Assembly (NCBI GenBank): GCA_934636435.1
Contig: CAKUAQ010000006.1
Span: forward strand, 1-59,377
Direction: 5' to 3'
DNA length: 59,377 bases
Source: an uncultured Eubacteriales bacterium
Lineage (GTDB): Bacteria; Bacillota; Clostridia; Oscillospirales; Acutalibacteraceae
A program made the position numbers and the translations under genes. Positions 18,825 to 27,874 of this stretch are shown here, one piece after another; the first letter of the stretch is position 1, and the number at the start of each line of letters is the position of its first letter. Under the pieces are notes generated by a model that was given only the letters and a program-made list of their open reading frames with translations, was not told the origin of the DNA and made no database searches.

Positions 18825-20226
18825 GCTGGGGCAGTTTGATACGGCGCGGGTCTCGCTGGGCATTCATCCGGAGAATTTCTGCTGGACGCTGGAGCCGGGT
18901 GCGGCATTCTGTACACCGCAGGCTGTGCTGACATACAGCGGTGAGGGGCTCAACGGTATGTCCGCCAATTTTCACCGGATATGCCGCGGACATCTGGGGG
19001 CTTGTGCCGTGTCGGGGCGCAGACATCCGGTGGTGCTGAATCTGTGGGAGGCTATGTATTTCGACTCCGATGAGGAGAAGATCCTCCGGGCCATCCGCCG
19101 CTGCAAGAGCGCGGGCATCGACGTCGTGGTGCTGGATGACGGCTGGTACGCCCACCGTAAGGGGGAAAACGGCTCTTTGGGCGATTGGTATGTCGGTCCG
19201 GACAAATTTCCCGACGGGCTGCGCCGGGTCAGCGCGGCGTGCCGGGAGAGCGGCGTGGGGCTGGGGCTTTGGATCGAGCCGGAAATGGTGAATCGGGACA
19301 GCGATCTGTATCGGGCGCATCCCGACTGGTGCATTTCTCTGCCGGGTATAGAGCCGCTGGAGAGCCGCTGCGAGCTGGTGCTGGACTATGGGCGGCCGGA
19401 GGTCGTGGACGGCATATACCGGGCGCTGTATGCGCTGCTGAGCGAGAACGAGATCGCCTATGTGAAATGGGATATGAACCGGAATATCACGGATAACGGC
19501 TCAGCCTTTCTCGGCAGGAGACAGCAGGGAGAACAAAATCATCGGTATATTCTCGGCGTATACACGTTGATGGAACGGTTGACCTCCGCCTTTCCGCAGA
19601 TTTTCTTTGAGGGATGCGCCGGCGGCGGAGGGCGGTTTGACCTGGGGGTTCTGTATTATTTCTCTCAGATCTGGACGAGCGATGACACCGATGCCTATGA
19701 GCGCACTAAGATCCAGTATGGCACCAGTCTGGTTTTCCCGCCGGAGACCATGGCCGCTCACGTGACGATTTGTCCCAATCATCAGACCGGGCGCACGACG
19801 GCTTTTGAAGCACGGGAAGCGGTCGCTACGCTGTTCTCTTTCGGCTGTGAGCTGGATCCGGGCAAGCTGTCGGCCGCAGAGCTGCAGCAAATACCGGCAC
19901 AGGTATGCCGTCACAGAGAACTGGCAGAGACGTTGGCGGGCGGCCGGTTTTACCGGATCGTCAGTCCCTTTACGGACGACGCGGTGGCCTGGCAGATTGT
20001 GTCGGCCGATGGAAAATTCAGCGCCGCGCTGTATATGTCGGCGCTGAATATCCCCAATGCCCATGTGCGTCGACTGCGTTTGCAGGGACTTGACCCGGAT
20101 ACGGAATATACGGTGCAGCCCTTTGGAATTTGCTCTACCGGTGCAGTCCTGATGCATATTGGGCTGCCGCTACCGGAACGTACGATGGATTTTCAGGTGG
20201 ACTTTCTGACGCTCCGGGCTCGGTGA
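18805..20226 (+). pseudogene. GH36 alpha-galactosidase, N-terminal domain missing
   Basis: The frame encodes the catalytic and C-terminal parts of a GH36 alpha-galactosidase. Visible are the VVLDDGWY strand, the nucleophile motif KWDMNRN and the acid/base region FEGCAGGGGRFD...WTSDDTDAYER. Family members are about 730 residues, while only about 470 remain. Resemblance begins abruptly at LGQFDTARV, so the N-terminal beta-sandwich of roughly 260 residues is gone. The only starts are a TTG at 18805 inside the neighbouring remnant and internal codons, none with a ribosome site. Expression is therefore doubtful even though the catalytic residues survive. Confidence 0.8.
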
Positions 20227-20270
20227 GCCGGATGAGCGCAGCCGCCATATCGCAAGGTCGGCCGACACGG

Positions 20271-20310
20271 AACGCCCGCCGCTGTTTCAGAGAACCAGCG
20301 GCGGGCGTTT
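20271..20310 (+). terminator. Terminator after the alpha-galactosidase remnant
   Basis: A 13-base stem (AACGCCCGCCGCT and complement) with a 13-base loop, followed by TTT. Confidence 0.8.
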
Positions 20311-20338
20311 GGCGTATTTCAAAAAGTGGCGATAGGGC

Positions 20339-20366
20339 TTGATTTTTTCGGATTTTACGCTATACT
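20339..20366 (+). promoter_or_regulatory. Sigma-A promoter of pyk-alaX
   Basis: TTGATT (20339-20344), a 16-base spacer and TATACT (20361-20366) lie about 57 bases before the pyk start. Confidence 0.7.
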
Positions 20367-20423
20367 GTATTTGTGGGAAGTTTGATTTTGACCATTATCT
20401 GCGCTGCAAGAAGGAGAATCATT

Positions 20424-21836
20424 ATGCGGAAAACAAAAATCGTCTGCACCATTGGCCCGGCCTGCTCGGATGAAACGACGCTGGAGGAAATGTGCCTGGC
20501 GGGGATGAATGTGGCACGGCTGAATTTCTCTCACGGCACCCATGAGAGCCACCAGAAAACCATGGATATGGTGAAGCGGGTGCGGGAGCGGCTGGGTCTG
20601 CCCATCGCCGTGATGCTGGATACCAAGGGACCGGAATACCGCATCAAGACCTTCAAAAACGGAAAGATCACCCTCAAGGAGGGGGATACGTTCGCCTTCA
20701 CCACCGAGGATGTGGAGGGAGACGAAACCCGTGTCGCGGTGAACTATAAGGGACTGAATCACGATCTGAAACCCGGTGACCGGGTGCTGCTGAATAACGG
20801 ATTGATGGCCTTTGTGGTGGTCGAGACCACCGATACGGATGTGATCTGCCGGGTGACGGTGGGCGGTGAGCTGTCCGACCGCAAGAGCATGGCCTTCCCG
20901 GACAAGGTGCTGCGGCAGGCCTATCTCAGCGAACAGGATAAGCAGGATATTCTGTTCGGTGCCCGCAATGGGGTGGATTTTATCGCCTGCTCCTTTGTGT
21001 CCTGCAAGCAGGATCTGGTGGATATCAAGAATTTCATGAAGGAAAACGGCATCGAGGACATTGAACTGATCGCCAAGATCGAAAATCGCTCCGGTGTGGA
21101 CAATATCGAGGAGATTTGCGAGGAATGCTCCGGCATCATGATCGGCCGGGGGGATATGGGGGTGGAGATCCCCTTTGAGGAGCTGCCCGCCATCCAGAAG
21201 CATCTCATCACCGAATGCCGGATGCTGGGCAAGCGGGTGATCACTGCGACGGAGATGCTGGAGAGCATGATCCATAATGCCCGTCCCACCCGGGCGGAGA
21301 TCTCCGACGTAGCCAATGCGGTGTATGACGGCACCAGTGCGGTCATGCTGTCGGGAGAAACGGCGGCGGGGGAGCACCCGGTGCTGGCGGTCAAGACCAT
21401 GGCGCGTATCGCAGAGGAAGCCGAAGCGCACATCGACTTTGCCGAATGGTACCGTCATTTCGAGTTCCGCATCCGCAATACGCTGGATGCCATATCCCAC
21501 GCCACCTGCGGCATGGCCATCGACATCGAGGCGAAAGCGATCGCGGTCTGCTCCCTGTCCGGCACCACGGCTCGGATGGTATCCCGTTTCCGCTGCCCGG
21601 TGGATATTCTGGGAGTGACCATCAACCCCCGCACCTGGCGCAAGCTGGCACTTTCCTGGGGGGTGACGCCGGTGCTCAGCGACGCCTATGATTCCATCGA
21701 CGTGCTGTTCTATTCCGCCAAGCAACTGGCACAGACCGCCTTCGGACTGCAGCCGGGGGATCGGCTGGTGATCACCGGCGGGCAGACCAACGGCCGCTCC
21801 GGGAACACCAATCTCATTAAGATCGAGACCATCTGA
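20424..21836 (+). CDS. pyk: Pyruvate kinase
   Basis: A 470-residue enzyme converting phosphoenolpyruvate and ADP to pyruvate and ATP, the last step of glycolysis. The ATG at 20424 follows AAGGAG; the longer frame has no ribosome site. The family N-terminus (MRKTKIVCTIGPACSDE), the active-site block MIGRGDMGVEIPFEELP and the block DGTSAVMLSGETAAGEHPV are all present. The length is that of a plain pyruvate kinase without the extra C-terminal PEP-utiliser domain found in many Bacilli. alaX follows after 12 bases. Confidence 0.97.
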   Translation: MRKTKIVCTIGPACSDETTLEEMCLAGMNVARLNFSHGTHESHQKTMDMVKRVRERLGLPIAVMLDTKGPEYRIKTFKNGKITLKEGDTFAFTTEDVEGDETRVAVNYKGLNHDLKPGDRVLLNNGLMAFVVVETTDTDVICRVTVGGELSDRKSMAFPDKVLRQAYLSEQDKQDILFGARNGVDFIACSFVSCKQDLVDIKNFMKENGIEDIELIAKIENRSGVDNIEEICEECSGIMIGRGDMGVEIPFEELPAIQKHLITECRMLGKRVITATEMLESMIHNARPTRAEISDVANAVYDGTSAVMLSGETAAGEHPVLAVKTMARIAEEAEAHIDFAEWYRHFEFRIRNTLDAISHATCGMAIDIEAKAIAVCSLSGTTARMVSRFRCPVDILGVTINPRTWRKLALSWGVTPVLSDAYDSIDVLFYSAKQLAQTAFGLQPGDRLVITGGQTNGRSGNTNLIKIETI

Positions 21837-21848
21837 GAGGACGATTCT

Positions 21849-23015
21849 ATGAAAACCCAGCGTCTGTATGAACAGGATGCCTATTGCCGGGGGTTTACGG
21901 CACGGGTGTTGTCCTGCGATCCGACGGAAAGAGGATATGCGGCGGTGCTGGATGCCACCGCCTTTTTCCCGGAGGGGGGCGGACAGGCGGCGGATACCGG
22001 AGCGCTGGGCGGCGTCGCCGTTCGGGATGTGCAGCGGCTGGGGGATACGGTCGTCCATACGGTGGCAGCGCCGCTGCCGGTGGGAGAGACCGTCACCGGG
22101 ACGATAGACTGGGAGCAGCGATTCGCCCGGATGCAGAAGCATACGGGGGAGCATATCGTGTCCGGGCTCATGGCTCGCCTGTATGGGCTGCACAATGTGG
22201 GCTTCCATCTGGGCAGCGAGGATGTGACGCTGGATCTGGACGGTGAGCTGACCCGGCAGCAGCTGGACGAGATCGAAACACTGGCCAACCGGGCGGTGTG
22301 GGAGGATCATCCGGTGCGGGCGTGGTTCCCCACGCCGCAGGAGCAGGAAGCCCTGGAATACCGCAGCAAAAAGGCCGTGGACGGGCCTTTGCGGATCGTG
22401 GAGATCGAGGGCGTGGATCGGTGCGCCTGCTGTGCGCCCCATGTGGCGCACACCGGAGAGATCGGCGTCATCCGGCTGCTGGATTTCCTGCGCTATAAAG
22501 GCGGTGTGCGGATCCATATGCAGTGCGGGTTGGATGCGCTGCTGGTCAGCCGGATGCACTTTCACGAGGTGACGGCGGCGGCTGCCCGCCTGTCGGTGAA
22601 ACCGACAGAGCTGACCGGCGCGGTGGAACGGTTGCTGGCCCAGCGGGATGACCTGTCCCGCCGGCTGCGGCAGGAGCGCGCACAGGCGGCGGCGCTGCTG
22701 GCCCGGAATGCGCCGGCGGAGGAGGTGTCTCCGTTGTTTTTTTCCGGAGAGCCGGATAACGCCGCCATGCGGCAGGTGCTGGAAGCATTGCTGGCACGCG
22801 GCATTTCCCCGGCGGGGGTATTTGTCGGAGATGTGGAGCGGGGGTATCGCTTTGCGGCGATGGGCGGCGACGATCTGCCGGGGCTGGCCCGGCGGATGAA
22901 GGAGCAGCTGGGCAGTCGGGGCGGCGGCTCGCCGGAGATCGTACAGGGACAGGTGAAAGCCACCGCCGAGGCGATCCGGGAATTTTGGCAGCAGGAAACG
23001 GACAATGACCGATAA
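21849..23015 (+). CDS. AlaX-type alanyl-tRNA editing hydrolase
   Basis: A 388-residue freestanding trans-editing protein that hydrolyses mischarged alanyl-tRNA (Ser-tRNA-Ala and possibly Gly-tRNA-Ala). The editing-domain zinc ligands are visible: HTGEH (His98, His102) and CCAPH (Cys194, His198). The N-terminal beta-barrel resembles the AlaRS glycyl-rich region (FFPEGGGQAADTG). The C-terminal 150 residues, with a coiled coil (about 255-285) and a GGGSPEIVQG-like end, resemble the C-Ala/DHHA1 domain, so this is a long AlaX. It is co-transcribed with pyk. Confidence 0.92.
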   Translation: MKTQRLYEQDAYCRGFTARVLSCDPTERGYAAVLDATAFFPEGGGQAADTGALGGVAVRDVQRLGDTVVHTVAAPLPVGETVTGTIDWEQRFARMQKHTGEHIVSGLMARLYGLHNVGFHLGSEDVTLDLDGELTRQQLDEIETLANRAVWEDHPVRAWFPTPQEQEALEYRSKKAVDGPLRIVEIEGVDRCACCAPHVAHTGEIGVIRLLDFLRYKGGVRIHMQCGLDALLVSRMHFHEVTAAAARLSVKPTELTGAVERLLAQRDDLSRRLRQERAQAAALLARNAPAEEVSPLFFSGEPDNAAMRQVLEALLARGISPAGVFVGDVERGYRFAAMGGDDLPGLARRMKEQLGSRGGGSPEIVQGQVKATAEAIREFWQQETDNDR

Positions 23016-23021
23016 ACCGAG

Positions 23022-23056
23022 GGGAGCGGGATCACCATCATGGCGATCCCGCTCCC
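23022..23056. terminator. Possible bidirectional terminator between alaX and the lysin gene
   Basis: A 12-base stem, GGGAGCGGGATC with its complement, lies between the two convergent genes. Neither side has a good T-run, so termination is inferred mainly from position. Confidence 0.5.
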
Positions 23057-23106
23057 ATGCATTTATGCCGGATTTGTTTTTGAGGGGAGATATCCCGGGG
23101 AGACGA

Positions 23107-23982
23107 TTACAGCTCCACCCACCCGGATACGTACAGCCATGCCGGGGGTTTGCCCACCCGATCGGCGCGGTTGGTCACGCGATAGCGATTGCCGACCTTT
23201 AGCCCGTCGTACATCCAGAACGCCCCGGTGCGGGTCACATATTTGGCTCCTCGGGCGGTGGTGTACAGTCTGTCGCCGTTCAGCCGGATGCTGTCGCCGG
23301 TTTTCGGTGCCGCCGGGGCCGATGCAGGTTGCGGCGTGGGCTCCGGTTCCGGTATGGGCTGCGGTGTCGGCTCCGGTGCGGGGGCAGTCGGTTTTTCCGG
23401 TTCCGGTTGCGGCTCGGTCGGCTTTTCCGGTTCCGGGGTGGGTTGCGGCTCGGTGTGCGGCTTATAGTCCACTCCGCAGATCTCGCACAGCGCCTGCACC
23501 GTCTCCTCCGCCATTGTCTCCATACCGCTGTTGTGGAACCAGGCGCAGTCCTCCGCATTGTCGTGGAAGAACAGCTCGTCATACAGGCATACCATGGCGG
23601 TGGCGTTGACCTCATAGAGGTCGCTGCGCTGTCGCACGACATGACGCATACTTTTGCGGTATTTGTGGAGAATGTCTGCTTTTGCTTTGCTGGCGGCGTT
23701 GGGATAGCACATGGTCATGCTGTATCGGCCGCCGCCCGCATTGGAGTGGGCGACATAGTAGATATCCGCTTTCCAGCGGTTTGCCTCTGCCACCCGCACG
23801 GTCATGGCCTGCGAGCCGATCAGCCCTCTGTCGCCCCGCATGACCTCAAAGCCCACCTCCCGCAGACGGGTCTCCAGAATATCCGCGTATTCATTGCAGT
23901 GGGTGTTTTCGCTGCATTGCATCGGACACCGTGTGCGGTTATCGGCGGCGTGGGCCGCCGGAGATAAATAAATCTTTGCCAT
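23107..23982 (-). CDS. N-acetylmuramoyl-L-alanine amidase, endolysin-like
   Basis: A 291-residue zinc amidase (amidase_3 type) predicted to cut peptidoglycan between MurNAc and L-Ala. The ATG at 23982 has GGAGGG seven bases upstream; another ATG six bases earlier sits too close to it. Putative ligands are the His of SPAAH near residue 10, the Glu in CNEYADIL and the His of YYVAHSNAGGG. A Pro/Glu/Thr repeat linker (about 175-225) joins a C-terminal SH3-like wall-binding domain (about 230-291). It has no signal peptide, as in phage lysins that need a holin. It lies 130 bases after the tail-fibre gene on the same strand. Confidence 0.85.
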   Translation of the reverse strand: MAKIYLSPAAHAADNRTRCPMQCSENTHCNEYADILETRLREVGFEVMRGDRGLIGSQAMTVRVAEANRWKADIYYVAHSNAGGGRYSMTMCYPNAASKAKADILHKYRKSMRHVVRQRSDLYEVNATAMVCLYDELFFHDNAEDCAWFHNSGMETMAEETVQALCEICGVDYKPHTEPQPTPEPEKPTEPQPEPEKPTAPAPEPTPQPIPEPEPTPQPASAPAAPKTGDSIRLNGDRLYTTARGAKYVTRTGAFWMYDGLKVGNRYRVTNRADRVGKPPAWLYVSGWVEL

Positions 23983-24112
23983 CTTCATTCCCTCCGTTTG
24001 CAATATATGCACAGTTTTCTTCGATAATACGGCGCTGGCCGGTGGGTGTGCGCAGTTGCCTGTCCGAGTGGGAGACATCCGGTATAGCGGTTCTCAGCGC
24101 CGGCGGCCATTT

Positions 24113-26062
24113 TTATTGGCTCACCTTTCGTCCGCAGATGAGCACCTGTGTCCCCACCGGGAGATTGGTGACCGAATTGATGAGGATGGAGCTGGCCGCG
24201 CCCAGACTGATCAATCGTCTTTGATTGGCCATGTTAGCCGCCGCCGCTGCTATGGACGCACAGCAATCCCATACGTGGATGTCGTCATTTCCGATCCGTT
24301 CTCCGATGAAATAAAAATGGCGGCATCCGACTTGAGAAGTCTGCATATACACTCTGTTGCTGTTTGTCTGTTCATTGAACCACACGGTCAGCTCATTGAT
24401 TTTTACCGTGATGGAGGACGGCAATTTCATATATATCGCCACTCGGTCCAGCGAGAAGCTCTCCCCGCCGGGAAGGGCCGAAACGGTGATATCGTTGACC
24501 TCCTCGGTCAGCGTCGTGGAATAGATAACCTCCATTCTTCCGGCGGCAGCGGCATTTTCAATGCCCTCATTCAAGGCGGTTTTCGTAGCAAAGGTTGCGT
24601 CCGTTTGGTCGGCGGTATAAAAGTAGCCGCTGTTGCCCATCGAAAAATAGGCGTAAGTAGGTGAAAAATTGATATAACGGACATAGATCTCGTATTTTCC
24701 GCCACCGCCGGACGCCATTTCCGGACGGAAAAACCGCACACTGTTTGAGTAGACCGTATCGACCGTATAACCGGTATTCCCGCGATAGGCGATGACCACT
24801 CTGTTGGCATCCAGCGCCGCTTTTACCTCTTCAAACGTTTTGTCCGCAGTTAAGGATGTTCCGCCCGCTGCGGTAAAATTGACCACAAGCGCCTGTTGCG
24901 CCGCCTGTGCCGCCGATGCCGCCGCCGCAGTGGCGGATGAGGCTGCGGCAGTAGCCGATGCTTCTGCGGCCGCTGCTTTTTCGGTAGCGGTGTCGGCAGC
25001 GGTCTCGGCGCTCTGTGCCTTTTGGGCAGCCACATCGCGTGCCGTCTGCGCGTTGGATGCGAAGGACTGCGCCGAATACACCGACGCTTCTGCGGCAGTC
25101 TTGGCAGTCGCTGCATCGCCGGCGCTGGATGCGGCTGCCTGCGCTTTCTGATATGCGGTTTCGGCGTTGGATGCGGATACAGCGGCGTTTTGCTCGGCGG
25201 CGGCCGCCTTTTCCGTAGCCGTTGTGGCGGATGCCGCTGCCGCAGCAGCGGAAGCGGCGGCATCATCGGCGCTGGAGGCCGCTGCCGCAGCGCTCCCCGT
25301 CAAAGTCTCCGCCTTTTCTGCTGCAGTGGTCGCCGCTGCCTCGGCGGTTTTCTGCGCCGCTTCGGCAGCCCGGCGGGCATCGTCGGCTACCTGGGCATTG
25401 TTCGCTGCGGCGGTTGCCTGGGCGCCGGCCGAAGTGTTAAAGGCTGCGGCGCTGTTGACATATTCTTCGAGAGCGGTCTCGGATTCGGCCGCTTTGGATA
25501 CATATTTGGCATAGGCGCTCTCCATGCGCGCGATCAGCTGTTCCTCCTCGGACAGCACCGGCGGCTTGGCGGCGACAGCCATCACCGCCGGCTCTACCTC
25601 AAAGGTCATGATGGCGGATTTCCGCACCCGTCCGTCGGCGGTGATGCCGCGCAATGTAGCCTGTAAGGTCCCGGGCAACTGCGTGTGCTGGGCAAGGATC
25701 GTCCAGGTCAGCGTCAGTCCGTCGCCATCCTCCGCCGATGCCAGCGGCACCACGTCGGTTTTTGTGTCCCAATCGACGGCGGTTTCCGATATCCGAGCGG
25801 TTTCTTTGGTCTTGGTGGAGGATGACTGGCTGCTGGCGGTGCCGACCGTTTCCTGGCTGTTCTCACTGGTCGTTTCCTGTTGTCTCTGGGTGGTGGAGGT
25901 GACGGTGGACAGGTCAAAGGCGATATCCAGATAGTAGGCATAGAGACCGCGGTCGGCATCCGTCAGCCGGAAGCTGCGGGTCTCGGTTTTGTTTTCGCCC
26001 ACATAGGCGATGCGCCGTTCGTCTTCGGGAATGTGAGCGATCCAGTTTGTGACTTCGATCAT
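24113..26062 (-). CDS. Phage tail-fibre/baseplate-like protein with alanine-rich coiled coil
   Basis: A 649-residue protein. The ATG at 26062 follows AAAGGAG; the upstream frame extension has no ribosome site. Residues 1-165 look like the N-terminal attachment domain of siphophage baseplate upper proteins (BppU/DUF2479 type), with a Ser/Thr/Gln-rich loop. Residues about 180-390 are an extreme Ala-rich coiled coil (repeats of AAEA/ASSA type), as in trimeric fibre shafts. Residues about 391-649 form a beta-rich, Gly/Asn/Ser-containing tip that would bind a receptor. No other phage structural gene is in the window. With the adjacent amidase it may be a prophage remnant or a bacteriocin-like cassette. 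Confidence 0.75.
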   Translation of the reverse strand: MIEVTNWIAHIPEDERRIAYVGENKTETRSFRLTDADRGLYAYYLDIAFDLSTVTSTTQRQQETTSENSQETVGTASSQSSSTKTKETARISETAVDWDTKTDVVPLASAEDGDGLTLTWTILAQHTQLPGTLQATLRGITADGRVRKSAIMTFEVEPAVMAVAAKPPVLSEEEQLIARMESAYAKYVSKAAESETALEEYVNSAAAFNTSAGAQATAAANNAQVADDARRAAEAAQKTAEAAATTAAEKAETLTGSAAAAASSADDAAASAAAAAASATTATEKAAAAEQNAAVSASNAETAYQKAQAAASSAGDAATAKTAAEASVYSAQSFASNAQTARDVAAQKAQSAETAADTATEKAAAAEASATAAASSATAAAASAAQAAQQALVVNFTAAGGTSLTADKTFEEVKAALDANRVVIAYRGNTGYTVDTVYSNSVRFFRPEMASGGGGKYEIYVRYINFSPTYAYFSMGNSGYFYTADQTDATFATKTALNEGIENAAAAGRMEVIYSTTLTEEVNDITVSALPGGESFSLDRVAIYMKLPSSITVKINELTVWFNEQTNSNRVYMQTSQVGCRHFYFIGERIGNDDIHVWDCCASIAAAAANMANQRRLISLGAASSILINSVTNLPVGTQVLICGRKVSQ

Positions 26063-26169
26063 GCTTGTGTCTCCTTTCTTTTCGCCGACTGTCGCCGGGA
26101 CAGGAGATTCCTGCCCGGCGGCAGACCGCTTTGGCATTCGGTTCCGTTTTCCGTCCGTTGCAGCCAAGG

Positions 26170-26206
26170 AAAAAGCAGATGCATTCACCCGATGCATCTG
26201 CTTTTT
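26170..26206 (-). terminator. Hairpin in the leader of the tail-fibre cassette / end of sigE
   Basis: A perfect 15-base stem (AAAAAGCAGATGCAT and complement) with a seven-base loop has five T on each side, so it could act in either direction. It would end sigE transcription. It also lies within about 10-50 bases of the predicted start of the LexA-box promoter, so it may protect or attenuate that transcript. Confidence 0.75.
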
Positions 26207-26223
26207 ATGGAGGCTACATTTTT

Positions 26224-26253
26224 ATTGTAACACGAACATGTGTTCTTCGTCAA
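26224..26253 (-). promoter_or_regulatory. LexA (DinR)-box promoter upstream of the tail-fibre/lysin genes
   Basis: On the minus strand TTGACG (26248-26253) and TACAAT (26224-26229) are 18 bases apart. Between them lies GAACATGTGTTC (26234-26245, plus-strand reading), an exact GAAC-N4-GTTC. The 14-base window CGAACATGTGTTCT matches 13 of 14 positions of the Bacillus DinR/LexA consensus CGAACRNRYGTTYC. A repressor bound here would block polymerase, predicting induction by DNA damage. The genes downstream on this strand are the tail fibre and the amidase. Confidence 0.75.
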
Positions 26254-26268
26254 GAGCTTTTGACAAAA

Positions 26269-26976
26269 TCACCGCTGCGTCTGCTCCAATTCTTCCCGCA
26301 GGCGGCGGATGATCCGCTTTTCCAGGCGGGATATGTAGGATTGGGAAATACCCAGCAGGTCGGCCACCTCCTTTTGCGTGTGCTCCTTTTTGCCGCAGAT
26401 GCCGAAACGCAGCTGCATGATCTGCTGCTCGCGCCGGGGCAGCCGTTCGACGCACAGCATCAGCTGCTGCCGCTCGGCCTCCTGCTCCAGATCCCGGCTG
26501 ACCAGATCCGGGTCGCTGCCCAGAATATCGGAGAGCAGCAGCTCATTGCCGTCCCAATCCACATTCAGCGGCTCGTCAATGGAGATCTCATTCTTTTTCT
26601 GGGCGTTTTTACGCAGATACATGAGGATCTCGTTTTCGATGCAGCGGCTGGCGTAGGTGGCCAGCTTGATGTTCCGGCTGGGACAGAAGGTGCGCACCGC
26701 TTTGATCAGTCCGATGGTGCCGATGGAGATGAGATCCTCGATGCCGACGCCGGAGTTTTCAAACTTCCGGGCAATGTACACCACCAGCCGCAGATTGCGG
26801 GTGATGAGCGGCTCCCGGGCAGATTCGTCGCCGGTCTCCAGCCGACGGAGCGTCTCCCGCTCCTCCTCAGCGCTCATGGGAGGGGGCAACACATCCGAGC
26901 CGTTGATGTAATAGATCGGTTCCCGCCGAAATCGTTGCCACAGCCGTTTCAGCCGGTCGATCAGTCTGTTCCACAT
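26269..26976 (-). CDS. sigE: Sporulation sigma factor SigE
   Basis: A 235-residue mother-cell sigma factor, made as pro-sigma-E. The ATG at 26976 is chosen for its seven-base spacing from AAAGGAG. The short amphipathic pro-sequence (WNRLIDRLKRLWQRF) precedes region 2 (LVVYIARKFENSGVGIEDLISIGTIGLIKAV split over about 75-105) and region 4 (QKEVADLLGISQSYISRLEKRIIRRL near the C-terminus). It overlaps the end of spoIIGA, its dedicated protease, by 16 bases. This is the standard sporulation operon. Confidence 0.96.
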   Translation of the reverse strand: MWNRLIDRLKRLWQRFRREPIYYINGSDVLPPPMSAEEERETLRRLETGDESAREPLITRNLRLVVYIARKFENSGVGIEDLISIGTIGLIKAVRTFCPSRNIKLATYASRCIENEILMYLRKNAQKKNEISIDEPLNVDWDGNELLLSDILGSDPDLVSRDLEQEAERQQLMLCVERLPRREQQIMQLRFGICGKKEHTQKEVADLLGISQSYISRLEKRIIRRLREELEQTQR

Positions 26977-27851
26977 ATCCATACTCCTTTCGGGTCTGCG
27001 GTGAATTCGGCGGCGGCGTTGCCCAGCAGACCTTTATAGTCCTCCGGCAGCAGCGTACTGCTCAGGGCGATATAGCAGCCCGGCAGCAGACAATCCCCCT
27101 GCCCGGACCGGCTGCCGCGCCCGGTATGTACGGTGACCCGTTCCGGGCGGAAGGCGGGCAGCAATCCCTCGCCGCCCAGACTGCTGAAGGGGATCACCCG
27201 CCAGCCGGGACCGGTGGGTGGGTCTTTTCCGTCCCATCCGTCCGGCAGCAGGGAGGATACGGCATCCCGCTCCATGACGATGACCGGCGCACCTGAAAAA
27301 GGCTCCACCAGGTGATTTCCGCTGTCATAGAGACAAGGGAGGGTGACGGTGCGCCCGCGGTTGGACACGGACACGGCGTAGCGGTGGCGTTCCGGCGCCG
27401 ATCGGCGCATCCGTTGCCCGATCAGGCACAGGATACCATAGCAGAGCACCGTAAGCCCCACCAGCAGTAGGGGGGATATACGATAGTAGACTACGCCGTT
27501 GCTCACATAAATGCCCGCCGGGGCAAAGAAATAATACACGCCCTCGCATAAACCGGCCAATCCGGCGCTGAGGGCGAATAGCCACAGAATGTGCCGCAGG
27601 AAGCAACGGCCGTTTTCCGGTGGGAAAGCTACCAGCACCATCAGCGCGGCGCCGGCAGCCTTGCATAGGAGAGACAGCCACATCGGCAGAGGCGGCAGCA
27701 GCAGCACGAAGGCGGTCAGTCCGCCGCAGAGTGCTCCCAGCGCCAGCCGCCACCCTCGCGCCTGCGCGCCGGTGATGCGGCGCAGCAGTACCAGCAGCAG
27801 GAAATCCACCCACCAGTTGACCGCCAGTAATACATCGGCATAAATGACCAT
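26961..27851 (-). CDS. spoIIGA: SpoIIGA, pro-sigma-E processing peptidase
   Basis: A 296-residue membrane aspartic protease that cleaves pro-sigma-E during sporulation. The ATG at 27851 follows AAAGGACGGG. Five hydrophobic helices fill about 1-150, beginning with MVIYADVLLAVNWWVDFLLL, the family signature. The cytoplasmic protease half holds the catalytic motif LYDSGNHLVEPFSG (about 180). It is translationally coupled to sigE. Confidence 0.95.
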   Translation of the reverse strand: MVIYADVLLAVNWWVDFLLLVLLRRITGAQARGWRLALGALCGGLTAFVLLLPPLPMWLSLLCKAAGAALMVLVAFPPENGRCFLRHILWLFALSAGLAGLCEGVYYFFAPAGIYVSNGVVYYRISPLLLVGLTVLCYGILCLIGQRMRRSAPERHRYAVSVSNRGRTVTLPCLYDSGNHLVEPFSGAPVIVMERDAVSSLLPDGWDGKDPPTGPGWRVIPFSSLGGEGLLPAFRPERVTVHTGRGSRSGQGDCLLPGCYIALSSTLLPEDYKGLLGNAAAEFTADPKGVWICGTD

Positions 27852-27874
27852 GGTGATCCCGTCCTTTGCCATAC

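Noticed and set aside
20355..22565. A 736-codon open frame on the minus strand
   Set aside because: It is antisense to pyk and alaX.
24850..25500. Repeat-like DNA in the Ala-rich region as a CRISPR or tandem array
   Set aside because: It is codon repetition of an alanine-rich coiled coil; there are no regular spacers.
23107..26253. A complete prophage
   Set aside because: Only a fibre-like and a lysin gene are present; there is no integrase, capsid, terminase, portal or attachment-site repeat in the window.
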